Origin: Maribacter aestuarii
GTDB taxonomy: Bacteria > Bacteroidota > Bacteroidia > Flavobacteriales > Flavobacteriaceae
DNA length: 64,000 bases
Direction of reading: 5' to 3'
NCBI RefSeq assembly: GCF_027474845.2
Contig: NZ_CP107031.2
Coordinates: 1,068,501 to 1,132,500, forward strand
Part shown: piece by piece, positions 26,968 to 36,903 of the stretch
Position numbering within the stretch: position 1 is the stretch's first letter
Layout of the letters: each line of letters opens with the position of its first letter
Translations under genes and position numbers: made by a program
The notes under the pieces: model-generated
The model's input: the letters and a program-made list of their open reading frames with translations, nothing else
Database searches by the model: none
Told to the model about the DNA's origin: nothing

Positions 26968-28014
26968 TTAAGCCGTTTTTGGAGACTCATCATTTGATGT
27001 ATTTAATTTTTTCATATACTGCTGAGGCGTCATGGAATAGCGTTGTTTAAATAACTTCGAAAAATAACTGCGTGAATTAATACCTATTTTATAAGTAATC
27101 TCTGTAATATTAAGACCGGTACTCTCCATGAGCTCCCTTGCCAATTCCATACGGGCATTTTTTATGTACTGATTTACAGATGTACCGTACAAATGTTTAA
27201 ACCCATTCTGTAAAGTATTTTGATTGAGGCCTACTCTTCTTGATAATGCCAGAATATTGTCCATATGTTCTAGCTCCTCCCTTATAATTTCGGCGGCCTC
27301 CTCAATTTTTTCAACGGTCGCTTGCCGTAATATTTTTCTTCCATCCGGGTCCGCTAGGTCGTCTAAATATTGTCTTAGGTGGTGTGCTAAAATTTCATAA
27401 CATTTTCCCTCTATAAATACACTTTTAGTAAAGCCGGTATGCTCACAGTTCGTACTCTCTTCAATACATTTGGCAATATCCAAACTATAGTGACCTTTAT
27501 AAAAAAATAGGTTTACCCCGTTCACGTCCCTAAAAAGTGCTTCTAGTTCCTCGTTCATTTCTGGCAAGAAAGACTCTATTTTTTCTTCGAACAATTTTCT
27601 ATTGATTTCCAAACTGAAAAAACAAATGGGCTCATTTGCCGGCAGGGTTACAACGTTGCCGTGACGACCGTTGCAAGAAATGATAGCACTTTCTAAATGT
27701 TTAATCTCCTGATCTTTTTCTTTTCCATCAAATTCGTGCGTAAAAGCAGACTCCCTGTTAAATATGATTTCTAAGGGTTGCACCAATGGCTGATTTAACT
27801 CAAATCTTATTTCGCTTTTAAATCTGCAATCCAAATTTAAAACACCAACCCCATGTGTAAAACTCATAGCGTTAATATTACCTGTTCCAACTTCCTCCGG
27901 AATTTCCAAACAGATTTCGTTATTCTCCTCTTCATAATCCACGTTGAGGCGCTGTGCTATGTCCTTGACGACGTCTAAAACGTTAAAATCTTTCAACTCC
28001 TTCTTTTTGGTCAT
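26968..28014 (-). CDS. AraC-family transcriptional regulator
   Basis: 348 residues from the ATG at 28014 (MTKKKELKDF); ten codons of open frame upstream lack an ATG. The N-terminal domain keeps GTGNINAMSFTHGVGVLNLDCRF, and the C-terminal AraC domain has LNQNTLQNGFKHLYGTSVNQYI and SRSYFSKLFKQRYSMTPQQYM. It is followed on the same strand by a second AraC gene. The divergent neighbour is the small DUF1328-type membrane gene at 28260. Confidence 0.9.
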   Translation of the reverse strand: MTKKKELKDFNVLDVVKDIAQRLNVDYEEENNEICLEIPEEVGTGNINAMSFTHGVGVLNLDCRFKSEIRFELNQPLVQPLEIIFNRESAFTHEFDGKEKDQEIKHLESAIISCNGRHGNVVTLPANEPICFFSLEINRKLFEEKIESFLPEMNEELEALFRDVNGVNLFFYKGHYSLDIAKCIEESTNCEHTGFTKSVFIEGKCYEILAHHLRQYLDDLADPDGRKILRQATVEKIEEAAEIIREELEHMDNILALSRRVGLNQNTLQNGFKHLYGTSVNQYIKNARMELARELMESTGLNITEITYKIGINSRSYFSKLFKQRYSMTPQQYMKKLNTSNDESPKTA

Positions 28015-28259
28015 TTTTAAATAGGTTGTGTATACATACACCAATATACTATAAATTAATAGGATATCTCAACTCCCATCTAAATGAGTTGAATTTATTT
28101 AGATAGACTGTAAGTATTTGGTTATCAAACGAAAGAGAGGGATTCGAATGAGCTAATGATTGCATTGATACCACTAACAAATTAGCGCATAAACCAACAT
28201 TTTTGTATTAGTTAAAAGGGATAGTCCCTTTGAACAAAAGAACTTAAAATAATCAGAAT

Positions 28260-28421
28260 ATGTTACGTTGGACAATTACTTTTATCGTTTTGGCAATTAT
28301 AGCTGCAGTGTTTGGCTTTGGTGGAATAGCAGCAGGTGCTGCAAGTATTGCTAAAATCCTATTTTTCATTTTTATAGTACTATTTATCCTATCTTTATTG
28401 AAAGGAAAGAAAGTTTTCTAA
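28260..28421 (+). CDS. DUF1328-family small membrane protein (53 aa)
   Basis: Starts [22 protein letters not shown], the DUF1328/YtjA signature, with [24 protein letters not shown] as a second transmembrane helix and a short basic tail. The length is normal for the family. It is followed 41 nt later by a small lipoprotein gene and a terminator, forming a two-gene unit. Homologues are induced by envelope or osmotic stress; mechanism unknown. Confidence 0.85.
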   Translation: MLRWTITFIVLAIIAAVFGFGGIAAGAASIAKILFFIFIVLFILSLLKGKKVF

Positions 28422-28462
28422 AAATTATTCAAATAAATACCTAACACTTAATATCTAGTAAA

Positions 28463-28645
28463 ATGAAAAAAATAATATTCATGTTTGCAATCGCTTTATT
28501 TACAATGAGCATAGCAACAAGCTGTAGGGAAGAAAAATCTACAGGAGAAAAAATCGAAGATTCTGTTGATGAAGTAGGAGATGATGTTGAGGACGCAGTT
28601 GACGACGCTGGCGACGCCATAGAGGATGCCACTGACGATAATTAG
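28463..28645 (+). CDS. Small acidic lipoprotein (60 aa)
   Basis: Signal peptide MKKIIFMFAIALFTMSIATSC with Cys21 as the lipidation site. The mature 40 residues are extremely acidic with a heptad-like repeat of D-x-V/A-D/E-D-A-x-D, likely one amphipathic helix. It resembles small outer-membrane-anchored helices such as those of the Lpp/entericidin type, but no direct homology is claimed. Followed by a strong terminator. Confidence 0.82.
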   Translation: MKKIIFMFAIALFTMSIATSCREEKSTGEKIEDSVDEVGDDVEDAVDDAGDAIEDATDDN

Positions 28646-28670
28646 GTTACATGAAATAGAGCAAGCAAGA

Positions 28671-28700
28671 AAAGGAGGACAACTATGTCCTCCTTTTTTT
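28671..28700. terminator. Intrinsic terminator between convergent genes
   Basis: Stem AAAGGAGGACA / TGTCCTCCTTT with a 4-nt loop and a run of T. It closes the DUF1328-lipoprotein unit and may also act on the convergent AsmA-like gene. Confidence 0.88.
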
Positions 28701-28712
28701 ATTCAATTGAAC

Positions 28713-30265
28713 TTACTTTTTCTTACCATTTCCTGATAGTAAATGTAACAAACCTTCCTGAAGGCTTATCCATAAAAAGTTGAAGAATGACTTTTTTTGA
28801 TTTCGTTCTACATTTTCAATTGCACCATATCTATATCCATTTTCGTCCGTTTTGGAGCCATCATCTATGAACAGGTTACCAATGAACGTAAGGACTTTAT
28901 TTATTCCCAGACCATCTTTCTCCAAAATTTTAAATTTAAAATCATTATACCTCATCTTCACGTCGCCGTTAGCTACGTATTCGTCGCCGCTTATGGTAAA
29001 GTATAATTGTTCTATTTGACCTTCTGTCTTAACATTAAGACTGGGTACTAAAAAATCGTTGAGACTAGTAGTATCAAAATTGCTCAAACTTCCTTGAACT
29101 AGAAATCGTTCATCGGGATCGTTAACTTTAAAAGACCAATCAAAATTCAGTTTACCCTCACCCATTAAATCACTCTTTAGAACAATATGCATTTCATCTT
29201 CCTCACTGGGGAGATTGGAAATATTCCTAATTTGTCCAGAAAGATTTTCGAACCGAAGCTCACCAGGGTTTTCTTTTTTTCTTCCTCCTCCTCATATACC
29301 AAGTTGGAATCCGAAATATTAAAGGTTTCTATGGCTATATGAAAGGGAAGGGATTTTAACATTTTTGCATACAAAAATTTGTTTCGGATGTCATCGGGAG
29401 GGTTTTTATCCCTGAAGATTTCTAGTTTTAACCCGGATACATCTCCAGAGTCAGCAGTTACCAATAAACTGTCCCGATCAAAATTGAAATCAAAATCTGT
29501 TATAATCGTTTCCTTAATTTCTATGTTCAAGTGATCTCTTTCATAAGGGATTTCTTGACTAAGTTCCCGTTTAGAGACTTTGGTGAACACATGGGTATTT
29601 CTCAGTATAATTTCAGTATTATTTAGCTTAAACCCATCAGCCTCTATTTTTTCATATTTTCCGAGAAGTGCGGAGAAGTTTTTTAAATCTACCTCCACGG
29701 TGTTGTACTCAAACGGTATTTTCTTATTAACAATGCTCACATTTGTTCGCCCTCCATTTAAGTTAACATATAATGAGTCTAGCCGTAATACTTCTAGGCT
29801 ATCTTCTTCTATAATTCTCACACTACCGTTCTCCACGACCAAATCCTCTACATATATTGGCTTTAGGAGCTTAATAATTTTGTCTTGTTTTTCTTTCTGG
29901 TGCTCTCTTTTAAGAAATATAAAATCAGGTTCATTTATCAGGATTTTAGAGACCGTGATTTCCTTATGATAAAATAATCTCCAGTAATGAATATCTTCTA
30001 TACGTATTTCGTTTAAATCCACCGTAAGTTGTTCAGCCTCCGTAGCATTGTGGCGTATTTCAATTTCAGGATTCAGAAACAACAAATCTCCATTTAGAAA
30101 GTCTACTTTGAGTTCCTCATATGCAAATGATATGTTGTTAGGGATTTTTCGGTTTAAAAAATCTACAACGGTAATCTTAGCGCCCCACTGCAATAGAAAG
30201 TAAGATGAAACGGCCGAAAAAACTATGAGACCAATGCCAAACCATTTGCTTTTAAAAATCTTCAC
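28713..30265 (-). pseudogene. AsmA/DUF748-like envelope protein, broken by a one-base frameshift
   Basis: Two frames: 29177-30265 gives the N-terminal 340 residues (transmembrane helix at about 8-27, then beta-rich repeats such as SFAYEELKVDFLNGDLLFLNPEIEI). 28713-29192 gives the C-terminal 159 (FNWSFKVNDPDE-like strands, FKILEKDGLGINKVLTFIG). The join is an A7 run in the coding strand (T7 at 29274-29280). With eight A the frame reads EEKKENPGELRFENLSGQIRN and joins the second half, for 517 residues in all. AsmA-like proteins are anchored in the inner membrane and are thought to move lipids across the periplasm; the exact role here is unknown. Confidence 0.78.
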
Positions 30266-30294
30266 AATCTTCCAATTAAATTAGTAGCATATAT

Positions 30295-30819
30295 TTAATC
30301 GGAATCAGTTTCAAGCAGAGGGTGGTCTTTAAGTCCTAAACCAACAATTTTTATAATACTGTACAAAGTGTTGTACAGCATAAGAACCACAACAATTATA
30401 GCTGCGCTAAGTACGCTGGATATGCCAAGCGTTGTGTAATACAGAATAGAAAACCATTCTTCTGGAACATTTTCAAATTCGGTAACGGGTAGACTGAATA
30501 TAAGAAAACTGATTAGGGCACTTACGAAAACGATGGTGTCCAGACGGGCTATCAATAGTATGTGTTTGTAATGGTCTTTTTTAAGCTTTGATTCGGAACC
30601 GGAACTCACCCCAAGTATGGTAAGGAGTAATGCGAGAATAGTTGCAGAGGCCAGGGCGATTGTATTGCAAAGGGTGTTTACGCCGGCAATTGAATTTTTA
30701 ATCAAAGATTTAGCTTCGTATCCACTTAGCTCACCCAATAGAAATGTGCCCAACAACATTATGGTCATGGAGATAACACCCCCGGTAATTGCTCTTTTCG
30801 TAGATCTTGTTAATTTCAA
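30295..30819 (-). CDS. Hypothetical four-helix membrane protein
   Basis: 174 residues from a TTG at 30819, three bases after the stop of the preceding gene, so translation is probably coupled. Four transmembrane helices: GGVISMTIMLLGTFLLGEL, TIALASATILALLLTILGV, VFVSALISFLIFSLPV and a last one at about 130-155. Polar loops are short and no catalytic motif is visible. I do not recognise a family. Confidence 0.7.
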   Translation of the reverse strand: MKLTRSTKRAITGGVISMTIMLLGTFLLGELSGYEAKSLIKNSIAGVNTLCNTIALASATILALLLTILGVSSGSESKLKKDHYKHILLIARLDTIVFVSALISFLIFSLPVTEFENVPEEWFSILYYTTLGISSVLSAAIIVVVLMLYNTLYSIIKIVGLGLKDHPLLETDSD

Positions 30820-30822
30820 AAT

Positions 30823-31230
30823 TTACCAGTGATTATTAATGCCCGCACTATCATCTTCCATAAATTTCTTGAAAGCTGCAGATGATTCCAACCGAATGTA
30901 GTCCTTTCCATGGATGGCTATTGGATATTTGAGCAATTGCGGATTTTTTTCCAATATCTTCAACCAATCGTTAGTCTTCAATTTTATATGGTCTTCCCCG
31001 TATTTCTTCTTAAAATCTGGATGATCAATACCAATAAGCTCAGAAACTTCAATCCCAAGCCCTTCAGCTATTTCGGTCCACTGCGTACCCGTGACTTCGG
31101 TTTTTGATATGTCTATACTAAGCAGCTTCTTTTCAGAACTTGAGACATAAGCACCCACCTGTTGCCCCAAACTATTTTCCGAACTGTAATATAACCTAAT
31201 CTGATTTTTATGTTTTGATATCGTTCCCAT
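30823..31230 (-). CDS. ArsC/Spx-like thioredoxin-fold protein without the redox cysteine
   Basis: 135 residues. The layout follows the ArsC family: a first strand plus helix (IRLYYSSENSLGQQVGAYVSS), SIDISKTEVTGTQWTEIAEGL, KTNDWLKILEKNPQLLKYPIAIHGKDYIRLE near the C-terminus where ArsC/YffB have the LLKRPI motif. The active-site Cys of CxxC/CS is replaced within SSENS, so no disulfide chemistry is expected. It is the first gene of a pair with the membrane protein downstream. Confidence 0.7.
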   Translation of the reverse strand: MGTISKHKNQIRLYYSSENSLGQQVGAYVSSSEKKLLSIDISKTEVTGTQWTEIAEGLGIEVSELIGIDHPDFKKKYGEDHIKLKTNDWLKILEKNPQLLKYPIAIHGKDYIRLESSAAFKKFMEDDSAGINNHW

Positions 31231-31366
31231 TCCTATTTTTATACAATATAGCCGAAGTATTTCAGAAATCTTAACTCTATTATGTACAAATGTATCCGCT
31301 TCACATATCTATAAAGTAGAAGCGATTGAAATCCACTATATTGTGAGGACAACTCGCACTATTTAA

Positions 31367-32792
31367 ATGAACACATTTTTAACCATAGCTTATGCCACCG
31401 TTACCATTTGGAGTATCATCAATATAATATTCCATGGATCCCGTCCTACGAAAATGGTAAGTTGGACATTTGCGGTTACCGCAATTCCTTTTGCTGGTCC
31501 TTTACTTTACTACCTTTTTGGAGTAAACAGACGAAAGTTTAAACTTTTTAAACTAAAGCAGACCGAGAAAAGAAAATTGTACTCGGAAACCTACAAGGAG
31601 CTTAAGCATGGGGACTATAGCGTACATAAATTTGATACGCACCGAGAGAATAAAATGGCGACCCTTATCCGGAAGAATAGTTATTTTGCTCCGTATAAAG
31701 GTAACAAAATAACCATTTTGAACGGTGGTCCTGAAACCTTCGATGCCATTTTTGAGGCCATTGAGAATGCCAAGGAATTTATACATCTCCAGTATTATAT
31801 CATGGAGAAAGGTAAAATCCTTGACCGCTTCCATGAGCTATTCGAAAAAAAAATAAAAGAGGGCGTCGAAATACGTATGATGTACGATTCCTTGGGCAGT
31901 TTTGGTATGCGGGGGAAAACGGTAAAACGTTTCAGGGATATTGGGGTTAAGGCCCATGCCACGATGCCCATCCGCTTCGGGAATTTATTGTTTACACTTA
32001 ATTACCGAAATCATAGAAAAAATTGTGGTCATAGATGGAAAAGTCGGTTTCACGGGAGGTGTAAACATTTCCGATAAGTATATAGATGCTGAATCCGATT
32101 TGGGAATTTGGGAAGATCTTCACCTAAAATTAGAAGGCCCCATTGTAAACAGCCTGCAGCGCATCTTCGTTAAAGACTATCACTTTGCCAGCGAAGAAGA
32201 ACTGATGTTGGAAAATCGTTATTTCCCAAAAGTCAAATCTTTTGGAGAAAATATTGGACAAATAATTTCCAGTGGTCCGGACTCCAAGTTTCCGGCGATT
32301 ATGCAACAGTACTTGACCATGATCAACCTTGCCGAAAAAAGCATTGATATTGCTAATCCCTATTTTATTCCAGGAGTACCTGTTTTAGAGGCATTACGAA
32401 TGGCGGCATTAAGCGGGATTGAAGTTAACCTGTTGACACCCAAAGAATCGGATTCCATACTTGCAAAGTATAGTATGTTCTCCCGATTTGAAGACCTTCT
32501 TCAGGTTGGGGTTAATATCTATTTACGACCGGATTTTTCCCATAGTAAGGTCATTATTATCGACGGTAAAATTGCTTCCGTAGGTTCAGGTAATTTTGAT
32601 TATCGTAGTTTTGAACATAATTTTGAGACCAATGTCTTGATTTATGATGAAAAAATCACAGCGGAAATAGGAACACTTTTTGAAGGACATTGTAAAGAAG
32701 ACATAAAATTGGATTATGATAAATTCAAAAAACGCTCATCAATGACCAAATTTATAGAAGGCCTTGCTAAATTTTTTAGTCCACTATTATAA
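31367..32792 (+). pseudogene. Second cardiolipin synthase, broken by a one-base frameshift
   Basis: Same layout as the intact enzyme at 3868-5274. 31367-32077 holds the two N-terminal transmembrane helices and the first PLD module up to NYRNHRK. The rest (frame open to 32792) continues IVVIDGKVGFTGGVNISDKY and the second motif HSKVIIIDGK with GSGNFDYRSF. The break is an A6 run (32017-32022); with five A the NHRKIVVIDG motif is restored, giving 474 residues. The indel lies within catalytic motif 1, so as written neither fragment is active. Confidence 0.88.
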
Positions 32793-32810
32793 TCTCAAAA
32801 TGACCCTAGA

Positions 32811-33440
32811 TTGACGCTAAACATACCTTTATATTTTTTAATTCTCTTTAACCTCATTTATACAATATCATTGAGCGCACGACATCAAATACCCCCATCA
32901 ATTGAAGAAGAAGCTTTAATTGCCCTTTCCCATTATCCAGAACTAAAGAACACCCCAATAGAGTTCAAGTTCAAAAAGAATATAAATAAATCCACAATGC
33001 AGGCACAACCGGAGTTTGCAAGCCTTTTTAAAGGAAAAAAGAAGCGGGGGTATAAAGTTTTAATAGCTGAGCAAATTACAATAGCGGGTAATTTGTGCTA
33101 TACCCGAGATATGCCTTCAGAAATTTTGATAGGTTGGTTAGGTCATGAACTTGGTCATATTATGGATTTTAAGCACCGTAGCAGTCTAGACCTCATAGGT
33201 TTCGGAATGGGATATCTCTCCTCAAAGAAATACATACGGAATGCCGAACGTAGAGCTGATTCCTTTGCCGTTTCCCATGGAATGGAAAAATACATTTTAG
33301 CGACCAAGGCCTTTATATTGGAGAAAGCCGGTCTTTCCAAAAAATACGTGGACCGTATTAAAGACCTCTATTTATCTCCTGAAGAAATCATGCAAATGGT
33401 TGAAGAAAGGGATATGCCCGAAGTATTGGATTCCAAATAA
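32811..33440 (+). CDS. Putative secreted zinc metallopeptidase (HExxH)
   Basis: 209 residues from a TTG at 32811. A signal-like N-terminus (LYFLILFNLIYTISLSA) precedes a mixed domain with the zinc motif HELGHIMDF at about residues 122-130 and the downstream NAERRADSFAVSHG, where the Glu/Asp would be the third ligand as in M48-type gluzincins. It lies 18 nt after the cardiolipin synthase gene and could share its transcript. Substrate unknown. Confidence 0.72.
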   Translation: MTLNIPLYFLILFNLIYTISLSARHQIPPSIEEEALIALSHYPELKNTPIEFKFKKNINKSTMQAQPEFASLFKGKKKRGYKVLIAEQITIAGNLCYTRDMPSEILIGWLGHELGHIMDFKHRSSLDLIGFGMGYLSSKKYIRNAERRADSFAVSHGMEKYILATKAFILEKAGLSKKYVDRIKDLYLSPEEIMQMVEERDMPEVLDSK

Positions 33441-33442
33441 AT

Positions 33443-34963
33443 TTACCGTTGGTTTACGAAGTCTTCCCAATCTTTAAATTTATCCTCTCCCATAACCCGT
33501 TCCATTTTTACCTGACCTCCCTTTTTCTTATTCTCATCGTTCCAATCATTAAAAACGTCTGGATTTACCAAATTGACCTTTACCCCTTTCAAAGCTTTGG
33601 ACCTGGCGACTTTGTAATTTTTATTGGCATCTTTTAAGAAGTCGTCCAATTCAGAAACCACTTTAGACTCATCAATAGTACTGGTCGTACCCAAATACCA
33701 AGAATGGTAAAACCCATCATCAAATTTTTTCGCGCTTAACGTATACTCCGGTATTTTTATATCAAATTTGGACTCTAGGTGCTGTACGGCATCATCCATT
33801 TTATTGACGGACAATTGCGAGCCAACGGTGTTAAGAAAAAACTTGGTTCTCCCGGTTATTTTTATTTCAGCACGTTCTACGTCCGTGAATTCTATCGTGT
33901 CACCTATCATGTAGCGCCATGCCCCGGAAACGGTACTGATGACCAATACATAATCTTCGTTCTCTTCAACTTCGGAAATTGACAAGGAAGGGGCATCGTC
34001 AGACAATGAACCATCCTCATTGATATATTCCGGAAGGAACGGTATAAATTCAAAATAAATCCCATTGTCCGTTACCAATTTCATGGCATCCGTCTCCGGT
34101 CTATTTTGAAAAGCTATAAAACCTTCGGATGCCAAATAGGTATCAATAACGGTAATAGGTTTTCCCATTAATGCCATGAAACTCTTTTCGTACGGACCAA
34201 ATGCCACCCCTCCCGAGGTATAAACCTGAAGATTAGGCCAGATTTCGTGAATGTTTTCTAATTGATGCTGCTTAATAACCTCTTTAAGCATAAGTTCTAT
34301 CCAAGAAGGGATACCACTTATTGCCCCAATATCCCAATCCGGGGCCTGTTCGACAATTTTCTCCACTCGCTCGTCCCAATCATCAATTTCGGAAATTTCC
34401 TTTCCCGGTTTATAATATCCCCTAAACCAACTGGGAATGTTACTGGCGCTAATACCACTTATTTCACCTTCCAGATGGTCGTCTTTTTCAGCAAGATCTG
34501 TGGAACTCCCTAGCATTAATATCCCCTTTTCAAAAAAATCCGGCGGCAAATCAAAATTATTTAGGGCAAGCACTTGTTTTATTCCCGCACTTCTAATGGC
34601 ATCTATCATATCCTGGGTAACTGGTATCCGCTTACTCGTTTTACCTGTTGTCCCCGAACTTAGCGCAAAGTAGTCAGAACTCCCTGGCCAAGTAACGTCA
34701 AGTTTCCCTTCATGCAATTGGGACCACCAATGTTCATTAATCTTATTATAGTCAAAATAGGGGACGCTTTGAGCATATCTTTTATGGATATTCGGCGCAC
34801 TTAAAATGTCTTTAAAATCATAATGCTTACCGAATTTGGTATCGGAAGCTTTTTCTAATAGAGATTTTAGGACTTCTTTTTGTTCATCGACGGGATTATG
34901 GTCACCAGTCACCTTATCGGCAACCTCGATTACGCCCTTAATAAAACTTCCGAGTATATGCAT
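33443..34963 (-). CDS. GH3-family acyl-adenylate-forming enzyme
   Basis: 506 residues, typical of bacterial GH3 proteins. The adenylate-binding P-loop reads ALSSGTTGKTSKRIPVT (about residues 100-117), followed by YTSGGVAFGPYE and the hinge region VSGAWRYMIGDTIEFTDV. Plant GH3 enzymes conjugate amino acids to acyl acids such as auxin; bacterial members form adenylates of unknown acids. It stands alone and converges with the zincin gene (2 nt between stops). Confidence 0.9.
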   Translation of the reverse strand: MHILGSFIKGVIEVADKVTGDHNPVDEQKEVLKSLLEKASDTKFGKHYDFKDILSAPNIHKRYAQSVPYFDYNKINEHWWSQLHEGKLDVTWPGSSDYFALSSGTTGKTSKRIPVTQDMIDAIRSAGIKQVLALNNFDLPPDFFEKGILMLGSSTDLAEKDDHLEGEISGISASNIPSWFRGYYKPGKEISEIDDWDERVEKIVEQAPDWDIGAISGIPSWIELMLKEVIKQHQLENIHEIWPNLQVYTSGGVAFGPYEKSFMALMGKPITVIDTYLASEGFIAFQNRPETDAMKLVTDNGIYFEFIPFLPEYINEDGSLSDDAPSLSISEVEENEDYVLVISTVSGAWRYMIGDTIEFTDVERAEIKITGRTKFFLNTVGSQLSVNKMDDAVQHLESKFDIKIPEYTLSAKKFDDGFYHSWYLGTTSTIDESKVVSELDDFLKDANKNYKVARSKALKGVKVNLVNPDVFNDWNDENKKKGGQVKMERVMGEDKFKDWEDFVNQR

Positions 34964-35328
34964 ATCATCACTATTAAAATAATTTTGTCAAAAATAGTCT
35001 TTGAAAGATTGGCCGATTAGCTCTGAACAGATCAAAATCAACCTATTCTTAAAAAGTCAAAAGAAAACCAAATCTTTTTTTGTACATCGAATTAAAATTC
35101 TTGGATTTCTTTTGTATTTGCTGAATTGTATCACCATACTTGCAAATTTTTTCATTTTCATTGAACCTTAGAAAATCATGGGCAAATTATGGGTCATTTT
35201 AAGAACCTGTGGTTGAGTATGCCATGCATTTAAATATTCTACACAAATGCATGGTATTTATTTAATGGACTTACCCCAATATCCCTTCTGCATATCAAAT
35301 TTCTATTCAAAAGATAGTTTATTTGATA
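34964..35328. other. Intergenic region with a 13-bp inverted repeat
   Basis: AT-rich, no gene seen. An inverted repeat has arms ATGCCATGCATTT (35219-35231) and AAATGCATGGTAT (35245-35257), with one G-T wobble and a 13-nt spacer. It lacks a T-run, so it is either an operator for GH3 or a weak transcript end for the YceI gene. Confidence 0.5.
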
Positions 35329-35862
35329 TTAGTCTTTCGAATAATATAAATCAAAAATGACAAATACTTCCTCACCCACGACAATTTGGCCAAACATAGC
35401 AGAAGGAGGTTCCATTTCAAAATCCTTGAGCATTATCGGTTTCTTTCCTGTAATATTTAACCATTCGTTTTCAACCTTGAAATCAACAGGGATTTCAACT
35501 GGATTCGTTACCCCAGCTATGGTCAAATTACCTAATATTACCGATGCATCATCGTGATTTTCTAAAACGAATTTTACGGTAGGATGTGCCTCCTTTTTCA
35601 AAGCTGCGTGCATCTTATTATCCATTGTAGGTCCTCTCTCACTTTTTATGTTGGCCACAGGTACTAGAAGTTCTAGGGAAGTAATTTCCTGACGATTGGT
35701 ACTCAAGTCACCACTAATGCTTTCTGCATTAACCACCCAATCACTAACCGTAGAAGTACCTGAAATTTGTAAAGTACTCTTAGTCAGCTCAAGTTTATAG
35801 GTTTCCTGCGCGTGTGCGAAAACGGTTAAAAGAGCTAACAGCATTAACAAGGTTTTCCTCAT
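35329..35862 (-). CDS. YceI-family periplasmic lipocalin-like protein
   Basis: 177 residues with a Sec signal peptide (MRKTLLMLLALLTVFAHA). The mature part is the YceI beta-barrel: STLQISGTSTVSDWVVNAESISG, then LGNLTIAGVTNPVEIPVDFKVE and LKDFEMEPPSAMFGQIVVGEEV. These barrels bind polyisoprenoid or other long hydrophobic ligands. It lies 21 nt downstream of an FGE-like gene on the same strand and may be cotranscribed. Confidence 0.9.
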   Translation of the reverse strand: MRKTLLMLLALLTVFAHAQETYKLELTKSTLQISGTSTVSDWVVNAESISGDLSTNRQEITSLELLVPVANIKSERGPTMDNKMHAALKKEAHPTVKFVLENHDDASVILGNLTIAGVTNPVEIPVDFKVENEWLNITGKKPIMLKDFEMEPPSAMFGQIVVGEEVFVIFDLYYSKD

Positions 35863-35883
35863 ATCTTAAAGTTTTAATTACTC

Positions 35884-36903
35884 TTATTCATCCAATACGG
35901 TCTGCCAGAATTTCTTTTGCTCCGCCGAAGAAGGTTGGTTTTTGGGACTAACCAATCTAAAGCCTACGTAATTCGAATCTGTAAACCACCAAAAGCTTTT
36001 AGGAATCTGTGGATCTCTCTTTTGGAGCTTGCTACTAGAGGCCGTTCTTGCGGCGGACCTCAGCACCTTTGCATCATCGTCCCAAGAACCGCCCCGAATA
36101 ACCCTAGGATGTATAACCGCTGGTTTAACCCATGGATTAGTCCTTTTCTCCCCGGTATATGTATCTTTCTTATATTCATCCAAAGTCCACTCCGCAACAT
36201 TCCCATGCATATCGTACAACCCCCATCCGTTTGGTTTTTTACTTCCTACTTTGGCATATTGGCCCTCGGAATTCTTATAATAAACCGCATATTCATCTAT
36301 ATGATCTGTGGAATCACCAAAACTGTAGGCTGTAGTAGTACCCGCTCTAGCTGCATATTCCCACTCCGCTTCGGTGGGTAATCTATAAAACCTTCCTGTT
36401 ACAGTGCTCAACCATTTACAGAATACCAAAGCGGAATAGGTAGACATACTTACAGCAGGAAATCCCGCTTTGCCCATTCCATAGGATGGGTCTTCGTATG
36501 GCGGACTAGGTCTAGAAATTGCATCTATCTTCATTACCTTTTCATCATCCAACTTCACAAAAATTTCTTTGTTCTGCTTAAAAAAAAGTTCAAAAAGCTC
36601 CCATGTTAGTTCATGTTTAGCCATGTAAAACGCATCCAAAGTTACTTCATGAAATGGTACCTCGTCAACACTATGGTGGGTCTCAGAGTCCGGACTGCCC
36701 ATTAAAAATGTTCCCTGTGGGATTAGCAACATATCAAAGCTGATTTCTGTTGCCGGAATATTTTGGGTATACTGGGAACTTATACTATCCTTGGATGTAG
36801 GTTCCAACTCCTTGACCTGCGCATTTAGTGAAAGTTGAGAAAAGATGGTAATTGATATGATCCAGTAGTTGAACGACTTTTGTAAGTATATTTTATTTTT
36901 CAT
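35884..36903 (-). CDS. Formylglycine-generating-enzyme-like (SUMF1) exported protein
   Basis: 339 residues with a signal peptide ending SLNA. The FGE-sulfatase fold is evident: IPQGTFLMGSPDSE, FYMAKHELTWELFELF, RLPTEAEWEYAARAGT, GLYDMHGNVAEWTLDE and RVIRGGSWDDDA. The catalytic cysteines of true FGE are not apparent, as in gliding proteins GldJ/GldK, which share this fold; it is a relative of GldK at 52911. A structural or envelope role is therefore likelier than sulfatase activation. Confidence 0.87.
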   Translation of the reverse strand: MKNKIYLQKSFNYWIISITIFSQLSLNAQVKELEPTSKDSISSQYTQNIPATEISFDMLLIPQGTFLMGSPDSETHHSVDEVPFHEVTLDAFYMAKHELTWELFELFFKQNKEIFVKLDDEKVMKIDAISRPSPPYEDPSYGMGKAGFPAVSMSTYSALVFCKWLSTVTGRFYRLPTEAEWEYAARAGTTTAYSFGDSTDHIDEYAVYYKNSEGQYAKVGSKKPNGWGLYDMHGNVAEWTLDEYKKDTYTGEKRTNPWVKPAVIHPRVIRGGSWDDDAKVLRSAARTASSSKLQKRDPQIPKSFWWFTDSNYVGFRLVSPKNQPSSAEQKKFWQTVLDE

